Shown here: piece after piece, positions 52,203 to 61,495 of the stretch | Layout of the letters: each line of letters begins with the position of its first letter | Position numbering within the stretch: position 1 is the stretch's first letter | Assembly: GCF_902506065.1 (NCBI RefSeq) | Contig: NZ_LR732912.1 | Span: 2,785,016 to 2,849,015, forward strand | DNA: 64,000 nt | Direction of reading: 5' to 3' | Source: Arthrobacter sp. 9V | GTDB taxonomy: Bacteria; Actinomycetota; Actinomycetes; Actinomycetales; Micrococcaceae | Made by a program: the position numbers and the translations under genes | Notes under the pieces: generated by a model | Told to the model about the DNA's origin: nothing | What the model saw: the letters and a program-made list of their open reading frames with translations, nothing else | Database searches by the model: none

Positions 52203-54719
52203 ATGGCCCACAGCCAAAAATCAGCACGCAAAGCCGAGCCACTCGGCGATTTCACCGAAAACATCGTGGACATTGACGTCACGTCCGAGATGGAAGGCTC
52301 CTTCCTGGAGTACGCCTACTCGGTGATTTATTCGCGTGCGCTCCCGGACGCCCGCGACGGCCTGAAGCCCGTTCAACGGCGCATCCTGTACATGATGTCC
52401 GACATGGGCCTGCGCCCGGATCGCGGTCACGTCAAGAGTGCACGCGTGGTAGGCGAAGTCATGGGCAAGCTCCACCCGCACGGTGACACCGCGATCTATG
52501 ACGCCATGGTGCGCATGGCGCAGGACTTTTCATTGCGCCTGCCGCTGATCGATGGCCACGGCAACTTCGGATCGCTGGACGACGGTCCCGCAGCACCGCG
52601 TTACACAGAGGCACGCTTGGCAGCCGCCGCGCTGACCATGACGGACCATCTGGATGAAGACGTAGTGGACTTCGTACCCAACTACGACAACCAGCTGACG
52701 CAGCCCGATGTCCTGCCGGCAGCTTTCCCCAACCTGCTGGTGAACGGCACCACGGGCATCGCGGTGGGCATGGCCACGAACATGCCCCCACACAACCTTG
52801 TTGAGGTCATCGCCGCTGCACGCCATCTGATCGCCAACCCCGGCGCCACGCTGGATGACATCATGAGATTCATCCCGGGCCCGGACCTCCCCACAGGCGG
52901 CCGGATAGTGGGCTTGGACGGAATTCGGGACGCCTACGCCACAGGCCGCGGATCATTCAAGACCCGCGCCAAGGTTGAGGTGGAACAGCTCTCCGCCCGC
53001 CGCACCGGCCTGGTGGTCACCGAACTGCCCTACATGGTGGGTCCGGAAAAGGTGATCGAGAAGATCAAGGATGCAGTCAACGCCAAGAAGCTGACCGGCA
53101 TCAGCGACGTCGTTGACCTCACCGACCGCAACCATGGCCTCCGCCTGGTCATCGAGTTGAAGAACGGTTTCAACCCCAATGCCGTGCTTCAACAGCTGTA
53201 CCGCTACTCGCCCATGGAAGACTCCTTCGGCATCAACAACGTCACCCTGGTGGACGGCCAGCCGCAGACGCTGGGCCTCCTTCAGCTGCTGCAGGTATAT
53301 GTGGAGCACCGCCTGAATGTGGTGCGCCGCCGTACCTCCTTCCGCCTGGGCAAAAAGAAGGACAGGCTCCACTTGGTGGAGGGCCTGCTGATCGCGATTG
53401 TGGACATCGACGAAGTCATCCAGATTATTCGTTCCTCCGACGAAGCCTCGGCTGCGCGTGAGCGTCTCATGTCCATTTACGACCTCACCGAAATCCAGGC
53501 CAATTACATCCTGGAACTGCGGTTGCGGCAGCTGACCAAGTACTCGCGTCTTGAACTTGAGAAGGAACAGGACGAGCTGCGGCGCGAAATTGAGGCACTT
53601 GAAGCCATCCTTGCCTCGGACGAGTTGCTGCGCGATCTTGTCTCCGGCGAGCTGGCCGTCATCGCCGAGAAGTACGGGACCCCGCGGAGAACAGTGCTCC
53701 TGGAATCGGAAGCGGTCTCCCCCACCGTTGCTGCAGCCTTGGCAGCATCCGTGCCCGGGCCCAAGGGCAAGGCCGCGGCCCTTCCCCTGGAAATTCCGGA
53801 CGACCCGTGCTGGGCCCTGCTCAGTGCTTCGGGCCAGATTGCCAGGACTTCCAACCAGGAACCACTGGCCGAGGCCGGCCCCCGTACCAAGCACGATGTC
53901 TTCCGCTCGGTAGTGAAGACCACCGCCAGGGGCGAGATCGGTGCAGTCACATCCCAGGGCCGCATGCTTCGCCTGCAGGTGATGGACATGCCCGCACTGC
54001 CGCCCGTCTCGGGTCTGCCAAACCTCGCTGGTGGCGTCCCGGCCAAGGACTTCATCACGTTGCTGAAGGGCGAAACCTTGGTGGCGTTCGTACCCCTGGA
54101 CGCTGTCCTCGCCATTGGCACTGTCCAAGGCGTAGTGAAGCGTGTCCAGCCGGATTACCCCCTGAACCGTGAGGACTGGGAGATCATCGCCCTCAAGGAC
54201 AAGGACTTGGTCCTTGCCGTGGAACCGGCGCAGGAGGACAACGTTGACTTGGTCTTCGTCACACGGCAGGCACAGTTGCTTCGCTTCAGCGCATCGAACG
54301 TCCGCCCTCAAGGACGCACGGCAGGCGGCATGGCCGGCATCAAGCTTGCCGCCGACGACGAAGTGATCCACTTCGGTACCGTTCGCGCGGACGATCCCGC
54401 CGCCGTCGTGGTGACCATTGCCGGAACCAACGGTGCGTTGCCCGGGACAGCGCCGGGAACTGCGAAAGTGACCGCCTTCGAGGAGTATCCCGCGAAAGGG
54501 CGGGCAACGGGCGGCGTGCGCGTCCACCGGTTCCTCAAGGGCGAAGACACCCTGCTCCTGGCTTGGGCCGGGCATGGTCCGGCCAAGGCGTCCTCAGCGG
54601 CGGGCGTGGCACGCGCCCTCCCTCATGAACACGGCCGCAGGGATGGATCCGGCGTCCCGTTGTCCCAGCCTGTGGAAGCAATCGGTCCGAGCATGGCCTG
54701 GGGTGAAGCGGCCGAATAG
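52203..54719 (+). CDS. parC: DNA topoisomerase IV subunit A (ParC/GyrA type)
   Basis: This 838-residue type IIA topoisomerase subunit has the quinolone-resistance region [20 protein letters not shown] (T96 and D100 stand where E. coli GyrA has S83 and D87) and the catalytic Tyr in [11 protein letters not shown] (Y134). The C-terminal blade domain follows, with [13 protein letters not shown] as a GyrA-box-like segment. ParC is chosen over GyrA because gyrA usually sits next to gyrB by the origin and this gene stands alone, with no parE nearby in the window. It relaxes and decatenates DNA. The start is the ATG of [15 protein letters not shown]. Confidence 0.88.
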   Translation: MAHSQKSARKAEPLGDFTENIVDIDVTSEMEGSFLEYAYSVIYSRALPDARDGLKPVQRRILYMMSDMGLRPDRGHVKSARVVGEVMGKLHPHGDTAIYDAMVRMAQDFSLRLPLIDGHGNFGSLDDGPAAPRYTEARLAAAALTMTDHLDEDVVDFVPNYDNQLTQPDVLPAAFPNLLVNGTTGIAVGMATNMPPHNLVEVIAAARHLIANPGATLDDIMRFIPGPDLPTGGRIVGLDGIRDAYATGRGSFKTRAKVEVEQLSARRTGLVVTELPYMVGPEKVIEKIKDAVNAKKLTGISDVVDLTDRNHGLRLVIELKNGFNPNAVLQQLYRYSPMEDSFGINNVTLVDGQPQTLGLLQLLQVYVEHRLNVVRRRTSFRLGKKKDRLHLVEGLLIAIVDIDEVIQIIRSSDEASAARERLMSIYDLTEIQANYILELRLRQLTKYSRLELEKEQDELRREIEALEAILASDELLRDLVSGELAVIAEKYGTPRRTVLLESEAVSPTVAAALAASVPGPKGKAAALPLEIPDDPCWALLSASGQIARTSNQEPLAEAGPRTKHDVFRSVVKTTARGEIGAVTSQGRMLRLQVMDMPALPPVSGLPNLAGGVPAKDFITLLKGETLVAFVPLDAVLAIGTVQGVVKRVQPDYPLNREDWEIIALKDKDLVLAVEPAQEDNVDLVFVTRQAQLLRFSASNVRPQGRTAGGMAGIKLAADDEVIHFGTVRADDPAAVVVTIAGTNGALPGTAPGTAKVTAFEEYPAKGRATGGVRVHRFLKGEDTLLLAWAGHGPAKASSAAGVARALPHEHGRRDGSGVPLSQPVEAIGPSMAWGEAAE

Positions 54720-54760
54720 CCTCGGACTCGTTCTCCCTTCCACGGCAGCTATCCTGCGAG

Positions 54761-54801
54761 GCACGGCAAAGGCCGGGGGTACAGACCTCCGGCCTTTGTG
54801 C
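54761..54801 (+). terminator. Terminator after parC
   Basis: A 9-bp core stem AAAGGCCGG/CCGGCCTTT (extended to GCACGGC/GTGC) with a 12-base loop begins 42 bp after the stop. It lies between parC and the convergent VOC gene and may serve both; the A-rich and T-rich flanks of the stem act as a weak U-run in either direction. Confidence 0.75.
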
Positions 54802-54829
54802 TGCCTTGGCGGTGAAGCCGCGGCCCGGG

Positions 54830-55213
54830 TTAGCCGGTCTGGTTGATGCTGAGGATGTTTCCCTCGCTGTCCAGGAACCAAGCCGCAGAGTTTCCGTCAG
54901 GCATCGTGGCGATGCCGTCTTCTGTCTTCAGTCCCGGGAAATCGTAGTCTTCGAACTTGACTCCCTTTCCGCGCAACTCCTCCACCGTGGCCTTCAGATC
55001 GCTGACAGTCCAGCCCATCTGAGTGTTCTTGGCAGTGCCTGCATTGGATGTTTGATACACCATGAATCCGGTTGAATCGCCGCACCTGTACTGAAGGTTG
55101 TCGCCGTCGTCCGGATTTTCGGGGTCCAGTCCGAGTTTTTCGCTGTAATACGCGCGAGCCCGGGCTATGTCCTGTGCCGGTAGTACGGCACCAACCTGCT
55201 GATCCTTGAGCAT
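54830..55213 (-). CDS. VOC-superfamily (glyoxalase/bleomycin-resistance fold) protein
   Basis: This 127-residue protein has the paired beta-alpha-beta-beta-beta VOC modules: VGAVLPAQDIARARAYYSEKLGLDPE and STGFMVYQT in the first, WTVSDLKATVEELRGKGVKFEDYDFP, then WFLDSEGNILSINQ in the second. Members include glyoxalase I and antibiotic-binding proteins; the usual metal-binding His and Glu positions are only partly filled, so a metal-dependent enzyme is not certain. It lies alone, convergent with parC and divergent from the DinB gene. Confidence 0.85.
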   Translation of the reverse strand: MLKDQQVGAVLPAQDIARARAYYSEKLGLDPENPDDGDNLQYRCGDSTGFMVYQTSNAGTAKNTQMGWTVSDLKATVEELRGKGVKFEDYDFPGLKTEDGIATMPDGNSAAWFLDSEGNILSINQTG

Positions 55214-55366
55214 TGTTTTCTCTTTCCGGCTCTCCCCCCGGAACGAACTTTACTCCCGGCAGAGTCCGTGCGTAATCCGAAACCGACACCATATTTCCAG
55301 GGCTGCAGCACGCCATATTTGCCGGACTGCACAAGGGTGGGGGCCGGATCAGCTTAGACTTGCCGC

Positions 55367-55885
55367 ATGCCGATCATCCCTGATGAAAAAGACTGGACCT
55401 GGGTGCTCTCAGAGCCCTGCCCCGAGTGCGGCTTCGACCCCGCAACGGTGACTCCTTCCACGGTGCCCGGCACTGTGGTGAACATGCTTCCCCGGTGGCG
55501 GGCTGTGCTCCGCAGGGAGGATGTAGCTACGCGTCCCAATGACCACACCTGGTCCAATCTTGAGTACGCATGCCACGTCCGCGACGTCTTCAGCTTGTTC
55601 GACCAGCGCCTGAACCTGATGCTCACGGAGGATGACGCCCGGTTTGCCAACTGGGACCAGGACCAAGCTGCGATCGACGGCGAGTACGGCGCCGCTGATC
55701 CGCGGACGGTGGCCGACGAACTCGAGGCGGAAGGCAAGGAAATTGCCGAGTCCTTCGCCCGGGTGACCGAGGATGACTGGCAGCGCACCGGAACGCGAAG
55801 CAACGGATCCTCATTTACCGTGCTGACGTTTTCCCAGTACTTCCTCCACGATGTTGTCCACCATCTCCATGATGTGGACGGCTAG
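55367..55885 (+). CDS. DinB-like/YfiT-type four-helix protein
   Basis: This 172-residue protein fits the DinB/YfiT/MDMPI superfamily of four-helix metalloproteins, some of which act as thiol S-transferases. A metal triad is suggested by H in LEYACHVRDV and the C-terminal FLHDVVHHLHDVDG. The N-terminal part (WTWVLSEPCPECGFDP) contains a CxxC of unclear role. It ends 5 bp from the convergent GNAT gene. Substrate and metal are unknown. Confidence 0.82.
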   Translation: MPIIPDEKDWTWVLSEPCPECGFDPATVTPSTVPGTVVNMLPRWRAVLRREDVATRPNDHTWSNLEYACHVRDVFSLFDQRLNLMLTEDDARFANWDQDQAAIDGEYGAADPRTVADELEAEGKEIAESFARVTEDDWQRTGTRSNGSSFTVLTFSQYFLHDVVHHLHDVDG

Positions 55886-55889
55886 GAAA

Positions 55890-56900
55890 CTAGAGCATCT
55901 TCTCCCACGTCATACTGCGGTTCACGGGCGTGTAGCCCATGCCGAGGTAAAGTTCCAGCGCGCCGGTGGGGTTGGCCGAGTCCACGTCCAACGACGCCAC
56001 CTCCATTCCGGCTGAGGCGTAGCGCTGCATGGCATCGGCGAGCAGGGCTTGGGCGATTCCCCGGCCCCGATAGCCACGCCGTACGCCAAGGAGCTCCGTG
56101 TAGCCTTCCTTGAAACCGCGGTCCGCGGCAGAATGCGGATCGAAGCTGGTCAGCTGGTATCCGGCCACCTCACCCGTGGCCGAATCAATGACCACCGCGC
56201 TGAGATCGTGCCGGGCAGTAGGTTCCTCGATGGTGAAGCGCCAGGATTCTTCATCCCGTGGTTCGCTCCCCCAATGGTCCCTGAACGCATCGTTGTGGGC
56301 TTTGCGTACGGCTTCGAAGAGAGATGAATCCAGGGTCCTGAGTTCAAGCCCTGTTGTCAGTGGCACCCGGGGCAGTTCGAGGGTAAGGGGCCGGTGCATT
56401 TCGTTGAACCAGCGCACAGCACCGTAGCCGTGGCCCATCAGCAGTGACGCCTGATGCTCGTGCTGTTCTTCCGTCTGGATCCGAAGCCGGGGTGGTGCCG
56501 TGGTGTGGCCGGACGCCGCGTCGGCTTGGAACCGCTGGCGTACTTGTCCCTCCTGCCACACAAGGACCGCCGAGCCAATCCCCCGTTGTTGCCATTCCGG
56601 GTCAACGCAAGCCATCCCGGTGGCTTTGTCGCCGTCGGGATTTTTGGCGATGCGTCCGTAGGCGCGGGCGACGCCGTCCGGGTCTACGCCCAGGAGTGTG
56701 CTTGTCTCCGCTGGATTCTTGGTTGACTCCAGGACATGGAGCAGGTCGCCTCGCTTCTCAAACCAGACGGGATGTTCGACGGCGGCCGTGCGGGCTATCA
56801 GGCCGGCCCAGTTATCGAGGTCCTCCATGGTGGCGGGCCGCCAGTTCAGACCAGTGGCAACGGCATCAGGCAGGGCTTGGCTTTCGAATTCGAAGGACAT
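55890..56900 (-). CDS. Tandem GNAT-domain acetyltransferase
   Basis: This 336-residue protein contains two GNAT domains. In the C-terminal one the acetyl-CoA loop is GYRGRGIAQALLADAMQRY followed by VDSANPTGALELYLGMGYTP; the N-terminal domain has QQRGIGSAVLVWQEGQ. The double arrangement resembles mycothiol synthase-type GNATs, but the substrate region is different and the gene is not called mshD without further evidence. It starts 9 bp after the cydDC stop on the same strand, so it may be cotranscribed with the cyd genes. Confidence 0.85.
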   Translation of the reverse strand: MSFEFESQALPDAVATGLNWRPATMEDLDNWAGLIARTAAVEHPVWFEKRGDLLHVLESTKNPAETSTLLGVDPDGVARAYGRIAKNPDGDKATGMACVDPEWQQRGIGSAVLVWQEGQVRQRFQADAASGHTTAPPRLRIQTEEQHEHQASLLMGHGYGAVRWFNEMHRPLTLELPRVPLTTGLELRTLDSSLFEAVRKAHNDAFRDHWGSEPRDEESWRFTIEEPTARHDLSAVVIDSATGEVAGYQLTSFDPHSAADRGFKEGYTELLGVRRGYRGRGIAQALLADAMQRYASAGMEVASLDVDSANPTGALELYLGMGYTPVNRSMTWEKML

Positions 56901-56909
56901 GCCAACAGG

Positions 56910-59900
56910 CTACTGAGGAGTAGGCCTTCCTACCAGTTCCGCCGCGCCCTGTGCCGTTCCCCGGGAAACGCTCCCAACAGAAGCCTGCTCAAAGGAGGCC
57001 TTCACCGCTGGCAACTCCAACCGTGAATCCGACGGATCAATGTCCTCCGGGTTGTGCGTGACCAGGACAACCGTGACGTCCTTGAGTCCCTTGCGCAGGA
57101 TGGTCATCATCTCCCGGGCCGAGCCGGAATCCAGATGCGCTGTGGGTTCGTCGAGCAAGAGCACTGACGCTCCGGTCAGGAGCGTTCTGGCCATAGCCAG
57201 GCGCTGGCGCTCACCGCCGCTGAGGAAAGAACCGCCTGGCCCGATCCGGGCGTCAAGCCCGTCCGGCAATGCTTCCACTACTGCATCAAGCCCGACGTCG
57301 GCCAGGGCCCTGTGCATCTCGGCCTCGCTGGGCTTTGAGGCGGCCGGTCTGCTCAACAGGAGATTGCCGCGGATGGTGGAATCGAACAGGTGCGCCTCTT
57401 GCGGGCACCATGCCGCTGTGCCGGAGAGCTGGACAGTTCCTTCCGCCAGCGGCAGGAACCCCAACAGGACGGAGAGGAGCGTGGACTTCCCTGTGCCGGA
57501 GGGGCCGGTCACGGCGAGCCAGCGGCCGGGCACGGCAACCGCGTTCACGCCGGAGAAGACCACCGGGCCGCCCGGCCACGCCGCTGAGGCACCTTTGAGT
57601 TCAAGTCCTGCCAGACCGGAACGATCCGGCAAGTCCCGCGTGCCGCCGTCGTGTTCTTTTGGGTTCCCCTCGTCTGTTGGGTTCTGCTCGCCTGTTGGGT
57701 TCGTGGATCCGGGGGCATCCAGCGCGCCGGATGCCGCCACTCGCCCCAGGACAGCTGCGAGCGCCGGCGCTTGGCGTACAGCGGACACGATTCCGCCGAA
57801 GGGCTCAACCAGAGCTAGTTGCATGAGGACCATGACGGCGGTCAGTTCCGGGGCGAGAGTGCCGTTAAGCACTGCGGGTGCGCTGAGGGCGCCCGCCCAC
57901 AGGGCAGCCACGGAGCATGCCAGGACGATGACAGCTTGGCCGAGTCCTTCAGCCCATGCCGAGCGCTGTGCAGAAAGGGTGGCGCTGCGATCCTTGGCGC
58001 GCAGTGCATCAAGCACCGGCTCCCCCACTCCGTTGGCGCTGAGTTCTTCCCGGGCATCAAGGGCCGCAGCCACTCCCCGCAGTACCACTGAACGCATCTG
58101 CTGTTCGGCTATGGCAGCGTTTCTGTCCGCCAGAATGGCGAGGGTGGGTGCAACGATCAGCCCCACCACGGTGGCTGCCACTACAGCCGGCAGCGCCTGT
58201 GGCACAACGATGGCTGTGGCGAGGATGGCCGCAGCTCCCACCCCCAAGGCAGTCACAGGCGGGAGGACAACCCTCGGAAGCAGATCCCGGAGGGTGTCTA
58301 CGTCGTCCACGATTGAACCCAACACGTTGCCGCCCTGGAGGAGGCGCCGGAGGGAAAGCGCCCTGCGGCTCAGCGATGCCCAGAGTGCACCGCGGAGGCG
58401 GGTCATGGCTGCGAAGACTGCGTCATGGGTCAGCAGCCGCTCGCAGTAACGCAGCACTGCCCTTCCTATGCCGAAGAACCTTACGCCGACGATTGCGCCG
58501 AGCAGGTAGAGAATGGGCGGCTGTTCGCTGGCCCTGATGATGAGCCAGCCGGACAAGCCGGATAGCGCTACAGCGAAGAGAGCGGCCAGGACGGCCACTA
58601 CACCTGCGGCGGCGAACTTCCAGCGCACGGGCTTCAGCGCCCGCAGGAGCCGCAGCAGGCTGCCGGTGGCGGGAACAGCCGGAAGGACACTATGCCATGT
58701 GGCATCCTTCGCCGGAACTGCAGCGGCGCCTGCTGAGTTGCTTCCCTCCAGCGAAGTGCTCGCCCCCGTCACTTCCAGCGCCGGGTGCTGCTGCTTTCCC
58801 ACCGGTACCAGGTGGTCGGCGAGCGCCCGGGTGGCGGCGTCGTGGGCAACCAGGATTACGGTGACGTCATGGCTGAGCTCCTCAATGGCACGGCGGACCA
58901 CGCTTGCCGAGTATTGGTCCAGGTGGGCCGTGGGCTCATCGAGCAGCAGGACGGTTGCGCCGGCTTCCACACGAGCCAGCCCACGGGCCAGTGCAACCCT
59001 TCGCAATTCTCCGGGGCTTAGTTCCGCTGGATTCCCGGCTGCCAGGTGTTCTGCTGAGGCCTTCCTCAGGACGCGGGTGACGGCCTGGGCAGTGTCCCCC
59101 GCGTATCCGTGAAGGTAGAGCTCAATCTCTTGCTGGACCGTTTCGTTGGCCATGACCGGGTGCTGGGGAACCCACGCGATTTTCTCCGGGACAGCACCGG
59201 TGATGGTCCCTGTGACAGAGGCTCCCGGTCCTTGCCTGATCAGTCCGGCAAGGACTCTGAGCACCGTGCTCTTCCCGGCGCCGCTGTGACCGTCGAGGGC
59301 CGTGACGCGCCCCGGCCCGACTGTGAAGCTGAGGGGTCCGACGGCGGGTGCGGACCTTCCGTGGTAAGTCACCGTCAGCCCGCTCACCACCAGTCCGGCT
59401 GACGCGGTTGCCCCGTCATGGCTGGACGAGGTGCCTTGCAACCGCTGGTGCGAGGGGGCGTCCAGTACGGTGTTGGTGGCTTCCAGTGCTTCCCGGCCGT
59501 CATCACTGGCGTGGTGGGCCGTGCCGAGCTCCCGAAGGGGAAGGTAGCAGTCCGGGGCCAGGATCAAGGCCAGGAGTCCGGCTTCGAGGGCCATGTCGCC
59601 GTGCACCAAGCGAACCCCGATGAACACTGCCACGACGGCTACTGAGATGGTTGCGATGAGTTCCAGGGCAAGCGCGGACAGGAACGCGGTCCGAAGCGTA
59701 CCCATGGTCCGGGTGCGGTATTGCTCGGAGATCTCTTCCAGGGCTGCACGTTGCTCGGTGGCACGTCCGAGGCCTACCAAGACGGGCAGCCCTTTGGCGA
59801 GCTCAAGGATGTGGCCGGACAGTTTCCGGAGCGTGCTTTGCGCCTCGCGGACGGTGTCTTCAGTGTGCCTGCCGATCAGAACCATGAACAAGGGCACCAG

Positions 59901-60389
59901 GGGAACCGTCAGGACGATCACCACGGCACTTACCCAGTCGGCAAAGAGGATCCGTGCTCCGATCAGCAGCGGGACCGTCGCGCAATTTACGATTGCCGGC
60001 AGGTACTGGGTGTAGTAGTCGTCCAGCGCGTCCAGGCCGCGCGTGGCAAGGATCGCCAGGCCGCCGTCGTTCATTCCCGTAACCGGTGGCGAACCGGCGT
60101 CGGACAGTGAGCGCCGCAGGAGCCGCGCCCGCAGCTCTTCCTTGACGCCCAGGGCCGCCCGCCGTGAGGCAATGCCTTGGCCCCAGACTGTCAGCGACCT
60201 CAGGACTGCTCCGGCCGCACCCCAGACGAACCCGCTGTTCCAGTCTCCGGATCCGGACGCGAGCCCCGCCAGCAATACCGCCACGGCCTGCGCCATGAGG
60301 ACCAGGGACAACGCCTTGAGGGCGGACATGAGGCCGATTGCGTAGAGCGCCCATCGCGTTGCCGGGCCGGAAGGGAACACGGGTTTCAT
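56910..60389 (-). CDS. cydDC: Fused CydDC thiol-reductant ABC exporter
   Basis: A single 1159-residue chain holds two complete ABC half-transporters. The first (CydD part) has its Walker A at GHSGAGKSTVLR and signature LSPGELRRVALA, the second (CydC part) GPSGTGKSTLLS and LSGGERQRLAMA; each is preceded by about six hydrophobic segments. The exporter carries cysteine/glutathione-type thiols (in actinobacteria perhaps mycothiol-related) to the outside and is needed for cytochrome bd assembly. The two subunits are separate genes in E. coli. It starts 7 bp after cydB on the same strand. Confidence 0.93.
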   Translation of the reverse strand: MKPVFPSGPATRWALYAIGLMSALKALSLVLMAQAVAVLLAGLASGSGDWNSGFVWGAAGAVLRSLTVWGQGIASRRAALGVKEELRARLLRRSLSDAGSPPVTGMNDGGLAILATRGLDALDDYYTQYLPAIVNCATVPLLIGARILFADWVSAVVIVLTVPLVPLFMVLIGRHTEDTVREAQSTLRKLSGHILELAKGLPVLVGLGRATEQRAALEEISEQYRTRTMGTLRTAFLSALALELIATISVAVVAVFIGVRLVHGDMALEAGLLALILAPDCYLPLRELGTAHHASDDGREALEATNTVLDAPSHQRLQGTSSSHDGATASAGLVVSGLTVTYHGRSAPAVGPLSFTVGPGRVTALDGHSGAGKSTVLRVLAGLIRQGPGASVTGTITGAVPEKIAWVPQHPVMANETVQQEIELYLHGYAGDTAQAVTRVLRKASAEHLAAGNPAELSPGELRRVALARGLARVEAGATVLLLDEPTAHLDQYSASVVRRAIEELSHDVTVILVAHDAATRALADHLVPVGKQQHPALEVTGASTSLEGSNSAGAAAVPAKDATWHSVLPAVPATGSLLRLLRALKPVRWKFAAAGVVAVLAALFAVALSGLSGWLIIRASEQPPILYLLGAIVGVRFFGIGRAVLRYCERLLTHDAVFAAMTRLRGALWASLSRRALSLRRLLQGGNVLGSIVDDVDTLRDLLPRVVLPPVTALGVGAAAILATAIVVPQALPAVVAATVVGLIVAPTLAILADRNAAIAEQQMRSVVLRGVAAALDAREELSANGVGEPVLDALRAKDRSATLSAQRSAWAEGLGQAVIVLACSVAALWAGALSAPAVLNGTLAPELTAVMVLMQLALVEPFGGIVSAVRQAPALAAVLGRVAASGALDAPGSTNPTGEQNPTDEGNPKEHDGGTRDLPDRSGLAGLELKGASAAWPGGPVVFSGVNAVAVPGRWLAVTGPSGTGKSTLLSVLLGFLPLAEGTVQLSGTAAWCPQEAHLFDSTIRGNLLLSRPAASKPSEAEMHRALADVGLDAVVEALPDGLDARIGPGGSFLSGGERQRLAMARTLLTGASVLLLDEPTAHLDSGSAREMMTILRKGLKDVTVVLVTHNPEDIDPSDSRLELPAVKASFEQASVGSVSRGTAQGAAELVGRPTPQ

Positions 60390-60396
60390 GGGGTGA

Positions 60397-61476
60397 CTAT
60401 TCTCCGGGTCGGGTTGTGGCCGGGGTGTTGTCCTTGGGATTCATCACCTTGGCGGCAATGGCGGGCAGGAATCCGTGGGCCTCGGGGATGTGGGCTGCAC
60501 TGACACGCCGCCGGAACACCCAGTACGTCCATGACTGGTAGGCAATCACGAGTGGCAACCCAACGGCTGCGACGATGCTCATGAGGCCCAGGGTGTAATC
60601 GGAGGACGAGGCATTGGATATGGTCAGGTTGAAGGCGGGGTCAATGGTGGAGGGGATGACCACAGGGAACGCGGCACCAAAGATAGAGGCGGTGGCGCAG
60701 AGAATGAAGGCTCCCAGGGCACTGAAGGCACGCCCTTCGGATCCTGTTCGAGCCAGCCGCCAGGCGAGGACTACCGCGACTACTGCTGCCGCTACCAACG
60801 CCCAGGTCCAGGCCTTGCCGCTCAAGAACTGGACGGCCACCATCCAGCCGAACATCGGCAGCACCGCAAAGGGCACCAGTCGGATAAACCAGCGGCGGGC
60901 CCGGTGCCGCACGTCCCCGTCGGTCTTCAGCGCAAGGTATGCCAGGGCGTGCACCAGCGCGAACGCCACCACACCGAAACCGCCCAGGAGTGCATAACCG
61001 CTGAACCAGGACATGGGGCCGCCGACGCGGTCGCCGTTCTCATTCAGGGGCAGTCCCGTGGTGGTGAGCGCCAGCGCGGCACCGATGCCGAAGGCAGCTA
61101 CGAAGGACCCGACGGCGATCGCCCAGTCCCAGCGGTTGCGCCAGCGCCCGGAGTCCACCTTGCCGCGATATTCGAAGGCGACGGCCCTGAAGATCAGGGC
61201 AGCCAGGACTGCCAAAAGCGGGAGGTAAAGGCTGGAGAACAGCGAGGCGTACCAGAGGGGGAAGGCCGCGAAAGTGGCACCGGCCGCGGTGAGCAGCCAC
61301 ACTTCATTGCCATCCCATACGGGGCCGATGGTGTTCAGCAGTACACGGCGGTCAGTGTTGTTGCGGGCGAATAGTTTCATGAGCATGCCCACCCCGAGGT
61401 CAAAACCCTCCAGGAAGAGATAACCGGTCCACAACACTGCGATGGCCACGAACCAGATGGTTGGCAACAGTTCCAT
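60397..61476 (-). CDS. cydB: Cytochrome bd ubiquinol oxidase subunit II
   Basis: This subunit of 359 residues starts at the second of two nearby ATGs (MELLPTIWFVAIAVLWTG), with AAGGGG placed 7 bp upstream. It is a multi-helix membrane protein; GYLFLEGFDLGVGML and GPVWDGNEVWLLTAAGATFAAFP are typical of CydB. It lies 19 bp after cydA. With CydA it forms the bd-type quinol:O2 oxidoreductase, which has high oxygen affinity and does not pump protons. Confidence 0.96.
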   Translation of the reverse strand: MELLPTIWFVAIAVLWTGYLFLEGFDLGVGMLMKLFARNNTDRRVLLNTIGPVWDGNEVWLLTAAGATFAAFPLWYASLFSSLYLPLLAVLAALIFRAVAFEYRGKVDSGRWRNRWDWAIAVGSFVAAFGIGAALALTTTGLPLNENGDRVGGPMSWFSGYALLGGFGVVAFALVHALAYLALKTDGDVRHRARRWFIRLVPFAVLPMFGWMVAVQFLSGKAWTWALVAAAVVAVVLAWRLARTGSEGRAFSALGAFILCATASIFGAAFPVVIPSTIDPAFNLTISNASSSDYTLGLMSIVAAVGLPLVIAYQSWTYWVFRRRVSAAHIPEAHGFLPAIAAKVMNPKDNTPATTRPGE

Positions 61477-61495
61477 TGTCATTACCCCTTGGCTT

